This document shows, piece by piece, positions 11,290-22,578 of a DNA stretch of 64,000 nt. Source of the DNA: Cristatella mucedo (taxonomy: Eukaryota > Bryozoa > Phylactolaemata > Cristatellidae); contig WPIO01000037.1 in NCBI GenBank assembly GCA_009760855.2, positions 3,308,501 through 3,372,500 of the forward strand. The letters run 5' to 3'. The notes under the pieces are model-generated. The model made no database searches, was not told the origin of the DNA, and was given only the letters and a program-made list of their open reading frames with translations. The translations under genes and the position numbers were made by a program. Within the stretch, counting starts at the first letter, position 1, and every line of letters begins with the position of its first letter.

Positions 11290-11395
11290 AGGTGAAACTA
11301 ATTCACTTTACAGCAAATGTAAAGCGCCTAGAGAGAGATTAAGTTCTCTAAGGGCGCTTTATTAAGTGAATTATTATTATTATTATTAAAGTCTA
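11290..11395 (+). mobile_element. LINE 3' tail with (ATT)n end
   Basis: Starts at AATTCACTTTACAGC, has a near-perfect stem-loop (AAAGCGCCTAGAGAGAG ... CTCTAAGGGCGCTTT) and ends in AAGTGAATTATTATT. The words AATTCACTT and AAGTGAATT at its two ends are also complementary. Confidence 0.85.
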
Positions 11396-11688
11396 GCACA
11401 GGCTACAGCCTATTATATTTATTAATTGCTAAGCTTGGCGAAATTAAATACGTCACTTTGCTCCCGGAGTCCACCGCGGAATTTGTTTAGCTGAGCTGTA
11501 CTCTTAGGCTACTGAGTCGTAGGATAGCAGGCGTCCGTCGCTTTTAAACGCCTGCTAACCTCCATCGCTCTCAAATAGACTTCTCTACGCTATGGATTCG
11601 GACTTGCTATCTTAGGATATGGGCGCTCTTTCATTACTGCCGTGTTTCGCTACGGTTGACACACATGCATTCATCGGTTTTGCCCTGA

Positions 11689-11830
11689 TATGAAGGTGAT
11701 ATGAAGGAGGTATGAAGGTGGTAAGAAGTATATGAAGGTGATATGAAGGTGGTATGAAGGATATGAATATATATGAATGTGATATGAATGATATGAAAGT
11801 GATATGAATGATATGCCGTGATATGAAGGC
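11689..11830. repeat. Degenerate GATATGAAG repeat
   Basis: About a dozen imperfect copies of a 9-12 bp motif (GATATGAAGGT and variants). Simple-sequence DNA. Confidence 0.85.
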
Positions 11831-13910
11831 TAGAGAGAGTCGCAGGTAGTCGTCGCGAGTCGGCTAAGACTAGCGCACTACGAGCTTGCGAGTGCTTTAG
11901 CTCTTTTCTAGCGCTTTACGAGTGCTTGCGGTCTAGTTCTATCTGAGAACTTCGATCCGCTATTCAATGTGCGCAAGGCAGGGAAGACGGAGACGCAGAG
12001 AAGACCTGCTTACAGGCAGAGGACGAGCGACGAAATAAAAAAAATCGCCTCCGTGCAAAGAGTGAGATATTCCAGCAGCACGGCAAGCCATGGCCTGATC
12101 TCATCGTGAGAAAGCAAAAAAATGAAGGACCGCCTCGACGACTGGAGCCCGGCAGGAGCTAGGTCAGCTAACGCCCCACCGCCTTGCCATTTTCCGACAG
12201 CCGACCTTAAACTTGAGCGGACTGCATTACGGTCTCCTCGAACTCCTCAGGACGCGCTCGTCAACTCACGCTTCTTCAGGGCACTTTAGCATTTTGTGCT
12301 AGCGGTCGCTCTCAATTTTGTGGCCGATAAACCGTCGGCAGAGAGGATTGAAGGAGCGCTCAGTAAATTTCGTCTCAGTACATTGCGCCCAGGCTTGCCA
12401 TAACCTAGAGGGGAGCATTGCTTTGACTCAGCACGCTGCCTACGCTTGCTACAAACGGGGGGGGGGAGGCGCGGACGATGGATTCGTCGGTGCCTCACAC
12501 CCAGTCATGGGGCTGCATCCCTGCACCCCTGAAGCGAATCGGTGGGAGGCAGGTGCAGCGGCGGTGGCCAGTACTCATGTACCGCAGCCAGCGCAGCGCA
12601 GCGAGACCGACAGCGCGACTCTAACTCGCGAGCGAGCGAGTTTACCAGCGGCACAGCTAGCTGCATCCCCCAGGGAGGCGATGGCACGCCATGCTGCCGA
12701 GCACTGAGCTGTAATAAAAAGGGGTGCTGGTGGCTTTCGGTTATGCAATGACGTTCGCGTACGCTCGCGACTGTCATCGGCTGCAGTCAAGACGCTGTTT
12801 CAAAGCTTATCTATATTAGCAGAAACTCGGCGGAGTGTCGAACCCTTGCAAAGTTGGCTCCGGCCACGGTCGATTCTCGTTGCTACCGAACGTCATCGTC
12901 GTCGTAGGGCGAGATGGGGGAGCCTGGCCGAGACGCAGTGACGACAACGTCGACACGGCGCCAGACAAGGCACAGAAGACGACCAGACACTCGAGCCCGT
13001 CGACCGTCATCCTTAGCAGCCGACGCGGCCGAGAGCCCGAGAGTCGGACTCGGCCTTGAACCGGGCCTTGAACTCGTGCAGATGGCGTAAATGGGAAGCG
13101 GGCCCGAGAGGGGCACTACGTCAGCACGGCGTGCTTCAGCAGCGGTGCGTTGAGCTCTTTGTCTCTATTGAATTTCTCGAACTCGGCTTCCGTTTGACCT
13201 GCCAAAAGCGAACTCGAACGTGGCCCGCTTGCTGCGCCGGCTCGCGTCCGGTCACGCGAGCTTCGAAGAAACAGGAAACTCGTTCGGACGCGTTGCAGTT
13301 CTCCGGTGCTGCAGACTAAGCAGACGATTTAAGAACACGGTCGCGTTTTCGCGACACTCACTCACCGTCTGAATGCATCGATAGCGCCTCCCTCTCGTTA
13401 GGATCGAACGCTGAATACATAGGGTTCTCGATGCTGATCTGAAGCACGAGATGCTTCTGTCTCGAGCGGCATGGAAGCTTCCTTAAAAAAAGAAGGAACA
13501 CTGGCGAGAACGCAAAAAATCGGAGATCAAGTGAGTTTTTTCAAACCCACAATTTGACACTTCGCAGAGGCCCGTTTCGGTGAGGTGCTAGCACTTCAAG
13601 CACTTCGTGCTAGTAGGGCACTTTTGTTATGCCGTCAGCTTCGCCTCACGGCCGGCAGCCCGGACCGGGTGCGCTAGGGTGGGCAGCCAAGCTCGTGCCT
13701 GCGTCAATGGCAGGAGAATTCGAAGTGAATTTCGGAAGTCAAGGTCATCTTGACGGACCAGACCAACTTTTTCTCAAGTTTCCATAAACAAGCCTCGGGT
13801 GCTGGGAAGGTGCGGACAGCCGGCTGCGTTGCCCACACTAATAATAATAATCAATCTTTATATCCAAGAAAAGATTAATCTTTTTTCCGGGCATTTAATT
13901 AAGCTGGGGG
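11831..13910. other. GC-rich intronic stretch without a recognised exon
   Basis: Overlapping open frames on both strands between 12286 and 13319 reflect high GC content. They lack conserved motifs, and I could not pair acceptors and donors into a convincing exon. The interval lies between the transmembrane and juxtamembrane exons of the lectin receptor gene, so it is probably intron. Confidence 0.4.
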
Positions 13911-13914
13911 GAAA

Positions 13915-14900
13915 TCCCTTCAATTAGTAAGTGATAAAGTACCCCATTGTTGCTCACGTGAGCCAATTAGACAGGTCGCACGCATAGAGCAAATGCTGTG
14001 GGGACAATAGTCGGTCTCTGTCGCTTCCTTTCGAATGTCGTCAAGTCGGGCGATATCATTAGCATCAATGGTTTGAAACTTCCAGGCTTTGAGAGTGAAA
14101 GAACTAAAGGTACCGTCCCTTAATCGATTTGACGCTAGTTGGGGGCACAAATAAACGTCCTTGTAAGCGGGGCAGATGGTGCGGCATACGGCACCTCAGG
14201 AGTAAGTATTTCAGATAAGCGGCAAGCAGGAGCAAGAGATTGAAGAAGAAACCCAAAAGTGAGTGAAAGGATCTGGACGCTGATGTGGCGCTTGATGGTA
14301 ATGATGCTCCAGTGAAGGTTTTGCGAGAAGTTTTATAAAGTGGCATTTCCGGGTTAAACGGGGAACTCTTTGCTTCCGACTAATGCAGTACTGAATTAAC
14401 TTCGTGTCGTGCTGTACTGACAGGAAGTAATACTTTCAAGGAGCGAGTTTCAGTAGTCATTACACGAGGCGTCAAATTCATGGACCACTTAGGCCGTCTG
14501 TAACTCCACAAAGTCATAAAGACCATGTGGGTGTTACGCAGGGAAGTTTTGTATAGCGCACTCACAGCCTAAGCGGCTTTCGGTATGCATTCGGTGGCCA
14601 ACAGACTTCGTCTCACGCAACAAAGAGAAAGTGGGGAGCATGGCAGAGTCAGGAGAGCAGTTGAGGTAGTGAGTAGCATGGAAGTAGCAGCTCAGGACCG
14701 CTGAAAAGGATGTGCCACAGTCGGCAGTAGGAGAGTAGTTGTCGTTTCGCAGTGGTTAAGGGGGACATGCTAACTGGCCGAGCTAATTTTTTGAGACTTC
14801 CGAGTTTCTGAGTGACACTTTTTTCGGTCATTCAATTTTAGATAACTTGCTGTCATCCGTGAGTAATAAAACGGTGAGGAGTTTGAATTACTTTGAGCTG
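13915..14900 (-). mobile_element. Old, strongly diverged LINE relic
   Basis: Reverse-strand sequence keeps the order of the LINE 3' half but with much divergence. Words such as CGAATGTCGTCAAGTCGGGCG, TTCCAGGCTTTGAG and TTCAATTTTAGATAACTTGC match positions of the intact copy's 3' coding region. No usable frame remains. It predates the other copies. Confidence 0.65.
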
Positions 14901-15249
14901 CTTGGAGGAAGGGATGGATCAATAATAGGTGCAGCGCAGGACAGGTGTAGCGAGCCAGCGGTGGCGCATACGTGGGCCTGGATGCGACGTAGCTGTGACA
15001 TTGCTGCAATTACATGCGTCAGCGTGGTCCATCACGAATGTCCTCTTCCTAGTGCAGACGCACTTCAGTGGCAGACCCGTACCTTCGAGCCCAGCTGTGC
15101 CACCGTGAGCGAGTCTCTTGGACACACACGTAGTTCCCACACGATGTTCCCAACCCAACAGGGTCCCGAACGTCGGGAAGAAGGTTTAGCTACCGAGCTG
15201 TAAGAGACGCTCGCTGCGACAACCGACTAGCGTGCGTACGGTGTCGTAG

Positions 15250-16236
15250 TAATAATAATAATAATGCACTTAATAAAGTGCCCTCAGAGAACTCAATCTC
15301 TATCTAGGCGCTTTACATTTGCTGCAAAGGGAAATGCAATTGAATGGTAATATCATGCTTGATAAAAAAAACAACAAATAAATAGCATGGTTAGGGGTGA
15401 CATGCACAGGGTCAGCATGCAAATGTGGTTAGTGGCAGCATGCATAGTGTCAGCAAGCATAAGCACATCAAGGACGAACCACAGGGACTCACTAAATGCT
15501 GTCCTAAATAGGTGTGTTTTTAAGTTCTTTTTAAATGTGGTCGGGTCAGGGGATGTTCTGACGCAGGTCGGGAGGGAGTTCCGGGGTTTGGGAGCATACG
15601 AACTAAATGCACGGTGTCCAAAGGGTTTGTGGCTTGTACGAGGTATCTGTAGACTGTTGGATTCCGAAAAGCGGGTGGTACGATGCTTGGCCTGAAGGGG
15701 GAGTATATCTGAGAGATAGGCTGGAGCCAAAGAATGAAGTGGCCTAAAAGTGAGCGACAAAACCTTGAAGTCAATCCGTTGCTTGACTGGTAGCCAGTGC
15801 AGGTCGGCGAGAAGTGGAGTAATGTGGCAACTGCGACGCTCACGACAGGCAAGCCTAGCTGCGGAGTTTTGCACCAGCTGCAATCGCCTGATCGCACATG
15901 CTAGTAGGTCAGTAAGCAGTGAGTTTCAGGAGTCGAGACGGGATGTCACGAATGCATGAACCAACTTAGATATGGTATCCATATCTATACAAGCCCGAAT
16001 GTTAGCAATGTTATGAAGCTGAAAATAGGCAGATTTATACTGTGGAGCTGATATGGTCGTCTAACAAGAGGTCGCTTTGGAATATGACACCTAGATTTCG
16101 AGCTGATTCAACAGGAGATATGCTGGCAGAGCCAATTTTGAGCGTCAGCCTTTCCAATTTGTGAATCACACTGGGTTTGCCCATTACTAATAAGTTAGTT
16201 TTATCATCGCTTAGTTTTAGAAAATTTGTCGCCAAT
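15250..16236 (-). mobile_element. 5'-truncated L2/CR1-like LINE copy
   Basis: From the (ATT)n tail at 15250 and stem-loop (AAAGTGCCCTCAGAG) through the 3' UTR and the last third of the ORF. Its C-terminal part, about 176 codons (15353-15883), includes HWLPVKQRIDFKVLSLTFR and is open apart from a frameshift. It ends at TTTTAGAAAATTT|GTCG; GTCG also precedes the tail, a possible 4-bp target duplication. Confidence 0.88.
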
Positions 16237-16748
16237 GCTACCGTTTTGGCAATACTCAGACGGCGAGAACACTTTTTAGGGAGCCCTATAGACGATGTGA
16301 TGAGACAGGGTGCTGCTCACATGAACCAGCATAGTGCATTTAACTAAGGAGGGTCGAGCAATGACGACCCAGATACAAATTATACACATTGCTAACAAAT
16401 GAGCAGCGATCGTGAACTGTTTGAAGAGATATTTGAGCAACCGATGGCTACAACTGTCTCGCTGTCACCGGCGAAACATTGGCGTTTCCCTTGCTCGGAG
16501 CTTCGCGCGAGATGAGCTCGCAGGAATGATGGGCACCATTTTCGGAACGCCTTCGACCCGGAGTGAAACAGCTTGGAAGCTGGCGGAGTCGCTGGAGTTC
16601 TTGGCGGAATCGCTGGAATCCTCGGGAAAGCTCCCGAGTCGCGCCGAGGGCACGGGCCGCTGCAGAACTATCCGGTGCTGCTCGGTCATCGGCGGTCGTC
16701 GGCGCGGGCGCAGCTGACCGAGGGCGAGCGAGCGAGCGCTTCTCTTAC

Positions 16749-16845
16749 TTTTTTCGCTTGAACAGAGCGACCGCCGCAAGGATGACGACGAGCAGCAGCA
16801 GCGGAAGTGCGACACCGACTCCGACGCCCACGTACAGGCGAAGAT
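16749..16845 (-). CDS. Transmembrane exon of the lectin receptor gene
   Basis: A 97-bp exon with a strong acceptor (CTTTCTGCTTTGCAG|AT) and donor (CGAAAAAA|GTAAGA). Translated in the only frame that fits the upstream phase-1 exons, it gives LRLYVGVGVGVALPLLLL followed by VVILAAVALF and then KRKK: about 24 uninterrupted hydrophobic residues and a basic stop-transfer. This is the pattern of a type I single-pass membrane protein with the N-terminus outside. It enters in phase 1 and leaves in phase 2. A TAA directly after the last Lys is an alternative ending if the donor is not used. Confidence 0.72.
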
Positions 16846-17104
16846 CTGCAAAGCAGAAAGGCCGCCGCCACCGCAGTCCAACAGCTGTCACACAGCGAGC
16901 CGAGCCCGAGGGCGAAACGCCGCCGCTGCCGCCGAAGTGGGCTGCCGAAGGCCTCGGCAGGAGCTCGAGCGCCGAGGCCCAGCCGATCGCTCCGGCAGCG
17001 CTCTGACGTCGCCCAAAAAGGCTGTCAAAGCGAGAGCCTCAAAGCGAGAGCCCACGAGATCGGCGCACTTTTCCAGACGAATAGCTGTATCGAGAATTTG
17101 GCAG

Positions 17105-18010
17105 CAACTTGGTAGGGCTAAAATACGGTGAGTAGTTACTCGAACAGAGTCGGCATGCAGAAGCGCAGATAAGACAGATCGCAAGGACGCAGCGAATGCT
17201 GCGAAAAGCAGGTGCGTTTTCGAGCTTTCTGTTTAAATGTCGTCTAGTTTGGCTAGTTTGTCTTGAAGTCAGTCGGAAGCGAGTTCCAGGCTTTGTGAGC
17301 ATATGAACCAAAGGCACGGTCTTCAAAGGATTGGATTTCAGGCTGTCTCGAGGGATAGCTGCACCATTTGAGTCAAATGGGGCAGGTGGTACTACGCCTA
17401 TCTTGGTTGGGGAGTGGTTCTAATAGGTATGCTGGAGGCAGAGAAAAATGAAGCGACCTATATGTAAGTGACAGAACCTAAAAGTCGATACCCTGCTTGA
17501 TTGGGAGCATCTGTATGTCAGAGAGAAATGGTCCGCAACTGGTGGCAGCTGGACGATCCGGCCAGACAAGCCGAGCCTCAGAGCTTTGCACCAACTGTCT
17601 GCACCTTATAGCATAGGCCGGTAGACCAGCGAGTAGTTAGTTACAGAAGTCGAGACGGGATTTCACAAATGCCGAGGGCCAACTTGGATGTAGTGTCACT
17701 GTCTACCAAGCAAGAGTTTTTGCTACGTCACGTAGCTGAAAGAAGTCAAACTTGACTTCGGTGCTGAGAGGGGTCGTCTAGTGAAAGATCACCTTGGAAC
17801 ACTACGCCATGATTCCGTTCAGACGCAGCGGGTGATTTGCTTGCAGAGCCGATTTTGAGCGTTAGCGCTTCCAATGTCTGAGTCGCACTAGGTTCGCTCA
17901 TAACTAGTAAGTTGGTTTTGCCGTCGTTCAATTTGAGGCAGTTCGCGGCCAGCCATGAACGGACGTTGGCAATACACGCAACATCGGCTTGCGATCGGGT
18001 CTGCGATTCT
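17105..18010 (-). mobile_element. Old LINE relic
   Basis: Reverse-strand match in order to the LINE 3' coding half (GTAGTTACTCG ... TTTAAATGTCGTC ... GAGCGTTAGCGCTTCCAATG ... AACTAGTAAGTTGGTTTTG). It is interrupted by many indels and ends near 18010 in the region corresponding to codons before the YADD box. The 3' stem-loop is lost. Confidence 0.7.
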
Positions 18011-18279
18011 TCGGTTTCGACTGAGTGTAGGCGGTACAGCGCCAACAGCTCTCTGCCGCTGAATGAACGCATAAATCCCGCCCGAATGTGGCCAGTTACT
18101 AGACCTCGCTGAGCTTTACTCCCTCCCACGATTAAGCGCCACTGAATTAAAATCTATCCTTGCTAAGGTGCTGGTCTTAGTCAGAAACATCGCATGTGGA
18201 CTCAATCTGTGTAAGATCGTGGTACTATGGCATGTCGTCAAAGTGCCGCCGCTCTGTCTTCAGGTAAAAAACAAGTCAC

Positions 18280-18345
18280 TTGCATAGCATCATAAGAGAT
18301 CCTTAAGTTCTCCTGGGGTGCTATGCAATTTTATTATTATTACTG
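18280..18345 (+). mobile_element. SINE-1 tail fragment
   Basis: GAGATCCTTAAGTTCTCCTGG followed by GGTGCTATGCAATTTTATTATT matches the SINE-1 3' end. The left arm GCATAGCA pairs with TGCTATGC, keeping the hairpin. Confidence 0.6.
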
Positions 18346-18469
18346 TTCCTATAATAATAATAAAACCAAAGTTGAATAATTTGTTGGAAATGTTACTTTG
18401 CTTCTTGCTGCAATAAAGAAACTGGCTCTTGCGACGATGCCGCGAACAACAAAGGCCGGACTTGGAGCT

Positions 18470-18685
18470 ACAGGAAGCGGCCATCCCTACAGGAAGCGGC
18501 CATACCTACAGGAAGCGGCCATCCCTACAGGAAGCGGCCATCCCTACAGGAAGCGGCCATCCCTACAGGAAGCGGCCATACCTACAGGAAGCGGCCATAC
18601 CTACAGGAAGCGGCCATCCCTACAGGAAGCGGCCATCCCTACAGGAAGCGGTCATCCCTACAGGAAGCGGTCATCCCTTAGGACA
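18470..18685. repeat. 19-bp minisatellite (about 11 units)
   Basis: Tandem units of CAGGAAGCGGCCATCCCTA, with a C/A variant (CCATCCC or CCATACC) and a C/T variant in the last two units (GGTCAT). Open in several frames by chance. Confidence 0.95.
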
Positions 18686-18790
18686 TGCTTCCTTCTGATC
18701 ATGCGGTTGATCTATCGAGAAGAAGCGTACACGTGTCGTCTTTTCTGGACCAGGCTGCGCCTCGTTTAACGCATGACAACTACGTATTAC

Positions 18791-19120
18791 CTGCCGGTCG
18801 AGTCTCGTGCGGTCCAGAATGCATTGCAGCACTCGTATGAGAGACGAAAGTCACAGATACGTTGCTTAAGAGCATGTCGGGAAGCGTCGTCATAGGAAGG
18901 CCGAGGCTTGGCGCTGCCGTATTGGCCGCCTCTAAAGCAGCGCTTCTCGAGCCAGTAACCATCTCATTCGATCTCGGTCCTGCCTGAGTACCATACTCTA
19001 TAATTTCGGTGGTTAAGACTGTAGACGTTTTAGAGGCAGCTGTCGCGGCCGCCGCCGCTGCGGTCGTCGTCATCTCTGGTGTCGAACTCTGGCTGGTGAC
19101 CGGGTAAATGCTTATGTTAT
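18791..19120 (-). CDS. Ser/Thr/Ala-rich stalk exon of the lectin receptor gene
   Basis: A minus-strand exon of 330 bp, phase 1 at both ends. Acceptor GCCTGCCGTTGTAG|AT, donor CCGGCAG|GTAATA. A longer version starting at 19198 with acceptor AATCAG|CG is also in phase. The peptide is rich in Thr, Ser and Ala (TSQSSTPEMTTTAAAAAATA, later SNVSVTFVSHTSA) with N-glycosylation sequons NIS and NVS. It ends in RPAG and splices in frame to the transmembrane exon at 16845. Likely an O-glycosylated extracellular stalk. No known fold is seen. Confidence 0.6.
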
Positions 19121-19299
19121 CTACAACGGCAGGCACGTACTGTTTATGCACAGGATCCAAAGTAGCTGCACGTAGTAGCTCACGTTGAGGCGCCGACGCT
19201 GATTCGCTTGAGGCAAAGTCTTCGAGCGAATTTAACAAAGAGTGTGTGGGCTCAGCAGCGGTGGGGTGAGCTACTCGTAGACTTCTTTTATTCACATTC

Positions 19300-20310
19300 T
19301 TCGCGTTTCAATGAGCCATTCTTACGGTGGCATCACTACCTTCCATCGGGCATTTCATTTACCGCAATATGTAGCAGCAGGAAGTATCATTTAATTAAAA
19401 AAGAAAGATTAAGTCTACATATGGAGCATCACTTTTCTTAGGACTTGGAGACGTGAATATCGACTATCGTTATAGAAAGCCACGCATGAAAAGCGAATTG
19501 CAGAGACTAAACCATTTAACGCCTCCGTGCAGTATGATGAAAAGTATGTGTTCATAATTCAAATTTTATCATAACAGATAGATTGGAATTCCAGCATGTC
19601 TAAGAAATTCAAGATCCATTTTCGTCAAAGGCTGCATGGATGAAAACGTTTAAGCAGCGCTAAAATTTTGCTTGTAGTGATTTTATGCTACATTTGTTAC
19701 ACGGACGAGACCATCTGACATTAGTTAGCAAAGTCGGGTAGTTGGATTTTCGCAGCTGAAGAACTCAACCCTTATCCAGGAATGACTTTATGCAATCAGA
19801 TCTACAATATTCATCCTGCACTCACTTTAACGTGACACTATAAACTTATCTCAAAATAAGATTTAAATGATTTGTGTAATTAAATTTTTAGGAATGTTTC
19901 AAATCTGTATCCAGTACATCAAACGCAATCGAAATGTGCAGCCAGCCAAGGGACCTATCAATTAAACTACATTTTAATGTGAATGCAAAATATCGGCATA
20001 CATTTCTGCATAATCTTTGTTAATACGCCAAGCAATCAAGGACTGTCGTTGCACAATTGAAGTTGTCTACGGCGCTGAGCTCTGAACTCTGAGCTCTGAA
20101 CTCTGAGCTCTGAACTCTGAACTCTGAGCCAACGACGGCGGCCCTCGACGATCAAGCAGTATGGGTACGCACAAGCTAAGTCAACATACGACGATGTAAG
20201 CATCCATTCAAAAATACAAAATAAGTGTAGATGTTTCAGACCTTGAATATACATACGCCCACAAATTATACTACAACTCCTAATAAAAATTAAACATGAA
20301 ATCGGAGAAT
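19300..20310. other. AT-rich intronic stretch
   Basis: No coding signal. It includes a small repeat at 20077-20127 made of alternating CTGAGCT and CTGAACT 7-mers. Confidence 0.5.
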
Positions 20311-20759
20311 AATATTACTTGCCAAAAGAATATCAGCATGAGGATGATTATGCGGAAGTGCATTGCCGAGATCAGCAGGAAATGGTCGTTCTAATTAATT
20401 TCTGTACTTTAATTAAGCCTCAAACGAAAGCTGACGTATCAAGGATTCTTGAACTCTCGGCTAAAAGTAAGGACCTCATGAAGGCACGAAATATTGCATG
20501 TCTTTTAAAATCTGTATTTGATGTATAAAGTGCAAACAGTTGCGAACCTACTGTTGATTCTAATATTCTGGGCATATAGACTCCGACTTAGGATCCTTAT
20601 AATAATAATAATAATAATAGCAATTATACAACGTTGATAAAAGTTCATGCGCTATGTTAAAATAACTATTTATTGTTTGATTAATATCAATATTATAATA
20701 ATATGTATTAAGATAATTATTTTTAACATGGCACACGAACTTTTTCCTCAATCTCTTAA

Positions 20760-20980
20760 TAATAATAATAATAATAATACATTTGTGTAGGGTTATCAGA
20801 GAATTTAATCGCTTGGCCTTCTGGTTGCAAGGCTTAGGCTGAGTGATTGACGCGTACCATAACTATCCATTTGATCGTGTTTTATTTGCATCAAATGTAA
20901 AGCGCCTAGAAAGAGATTGAGTTCTCTGAGGGCGCTTTATCAAGTGTATTACTATCAGTATTATTAGTATTATTATGGCC
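20760..20980. mobile_element. Two LINE/SINE tails head to head
   Basis: An (AAT)n run at 20757-20780 leads into a decayed reverse-strand tail (CATTTGTGTAGGGTTATCAG). At 20885-20975 a clean plus-strand LINE tail follows (AAAGCGCCTAGAAAGAGATT ... GAGGGCGCTTTATCAAGTG) with an ATT-type end. Confidence 0.7.
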
Positions 20981-21317
20981 AGGTAGACCAGCAATTGTTT
21001 CTGCGGTAACCGAGGCAAGGAGGGGGGCTAAGGAACGCGCCCAAAAATCAGTGTTTAGCTCTCCGGTCGGCAGAGTTACGCTTTCAGTCTCTGTGAATCG
21101 AGAAACGAAATACACAGAGCAAGTGCGTCAGTGCAAGACTCCATGGCAGGAGCAACTTGAACCAAAAATCTGTCCGGCTGAAAAACATAAGTTACTTGCC
21201 CGGACGCTATTTATGTTATGTTAGAGTCAATATAAATCGGGCACATTGATGGATCGGACACGTTACAAACTGTACACTTATAACAATGTGAATTAACGCT
21301 AAAACAATTGCAGCTCA

Positions 21318-21495
21318 TAGTTAAGCTCAGAGTTGCGGTGCTCCCACTTCAAAACTCTCACACTTCACTCTCACTCCTCACGTCACGTCACGTGCCTGGT
21401 TTGAGTCCGGCAGCAAGCGGTCTTTTATTGCATGCTGCAAGCTGGGTGATAGTTGCAAAGGCTGTACTACCGTTACAATTATTTAAATGAGGTTG
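21318..21495 (+). mobile_element. SINE-2 copy
   Basis: Plus-strand copy with GTTAAGCTCAGAGTTGCGG as a possible A-box region, TGGTTTGAGTCCGGCAGC as B box, then TCTTTTATTGCATGCTGCAAG, GGTGATAGTTGCAAAGGCTG and ATTTAAATGAGGTTGTTGGA. The order of blocks is the same as in the reverse-strand copies. Confidence 0.7.
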
Positions 21496-21700
21496 TTGGA
21501 TAAGCAATCTTTACACTTAATTTTACCTTGGATTGGTTAATATAATATAATTAATATAATATAATAATTAATATAATTAGTAAGCGAATAAGCCATCTTG
21601 TGGCTCAGCTCACTAGATAAGATTTCTCGAATAGAATGGATCGTCACCAAAGTCGCGTGAGGTAATTTTTCATGAGGCCATTTGCCTGACAGCCGCTTAC

Positions 21701-21868
21701 CGGCTGCCGTCGTCAATCCGTACGATATCAAGATGCCCGTGTAGATGCTGTGTGAAGTGACTGAATATGGCAAGTCAGCTGCCGCGACATCCGGAACGGC
21801 GCTGATACGACGAGCCTCACTCGTTGCCTCCGTACTGGCTCCGGGTGGCGCTTCCTGCGAAGTATTGC
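21701..21868 (-). CDS. Thr/Ala-rich stalk exon of the lectin receptor gene
   Basis: A 168-bp minus-strand exon, phase 1 at both ends. Acceptor GCGTTGGCCCTTGTAG|GC, donor GCAGCCG|GTAAGC. The peptide begins NTSQEAPPGASTEATSEA and ends in SYGLTTAAG, with a sequon NTS. Composition and exon symmetry match the stalk exons at 31378, 27833 and 18791. Skipping or adding such symmetric exons would keep the frame, so alternative stalk lengths are possible. A longer open frame continues upstream to 21977 but would enter in phase 0. Confidence 0.58.
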
Positions 21869-21976
21869 CTACAAGGGCCAACGCAGCCGTTACATAGGGT
21901 CGTGCCAAAGTCGCAGAGGTGAATTCGGGTCGTTTCCGCCGCACAGTGGCAGCATGTAGGACCGTTAGAAGACGTC

Positions 21977-21978
<2 letters not shown>

Positions 21979-22018
<40 letters not shown>
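21979..22018. repeat. (GA)n microsatellite
   Basis: About 20 GA units. On the minus strand they form a CT tract ahead of the stalk exon region. Confidence 0.95.
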
Positions 22019-22020
<2 letters not shown>

Positions 22021-22578
22021 CTGACCTGAACGTAGACAGCGAGTCAACTGCGCCAATCGAATACACATGTACTGACTATTAGTAAGTAAATATTAACTCG
22101 CTGTCAGAAAATGCATTCCAGATGCCATGGCAGGTTGCAAACAGTCCGCCATCGGCACTCTGTGACTCTAGCCTGAATCATTTAGTTTTACGAATTTCGT
22201 GCTTCGAGCAGCAGGCGTACGTACGACATTTTGACCGAAAGCCCAAATGGCTAAGACAACAGTTCAGAATTGATTTTTGCGCTAAATCTCTTCCCTTAGG
22301 AGCGAGGCACAAGGAAAGGGGCGCTTCCCAAAAAACTTCTCTGCAAAGATCCTAAGCCCAGTGGTGGAGCCTGGGGGTAGGGGGGACCCCTTCCCACACC
22401 ATAGGAAGCGAACTGAGCCCCCTTTCCTACACCCCGCGGTCGTCTCTAACGAAGAAATTATGTCTAATTCGAGAAACTGCCTAGTTCATATCGAATAAAC
22501 ACTGTGACTGCGGTATGATTTGTTTACTATTTTTCGGTTTAGCTCCGCCTACTTGAAAGTCTTGCAGGTCTTGCCCCT

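Noticed and set aside
18470-18685. CRISPR-like regular array
   Set aside because: Units abut directly with no unique spacers, and the genome is eukaryotic. It is a minisatellite. The 4316, 30145 and 43891 arrays fail for the same reason.
18398-18769. Repeat proteins with RKRP and TGSGH motifs
   Set aside because: Translation of the 19-bp array at 18470-18685. No splice or start evidence.
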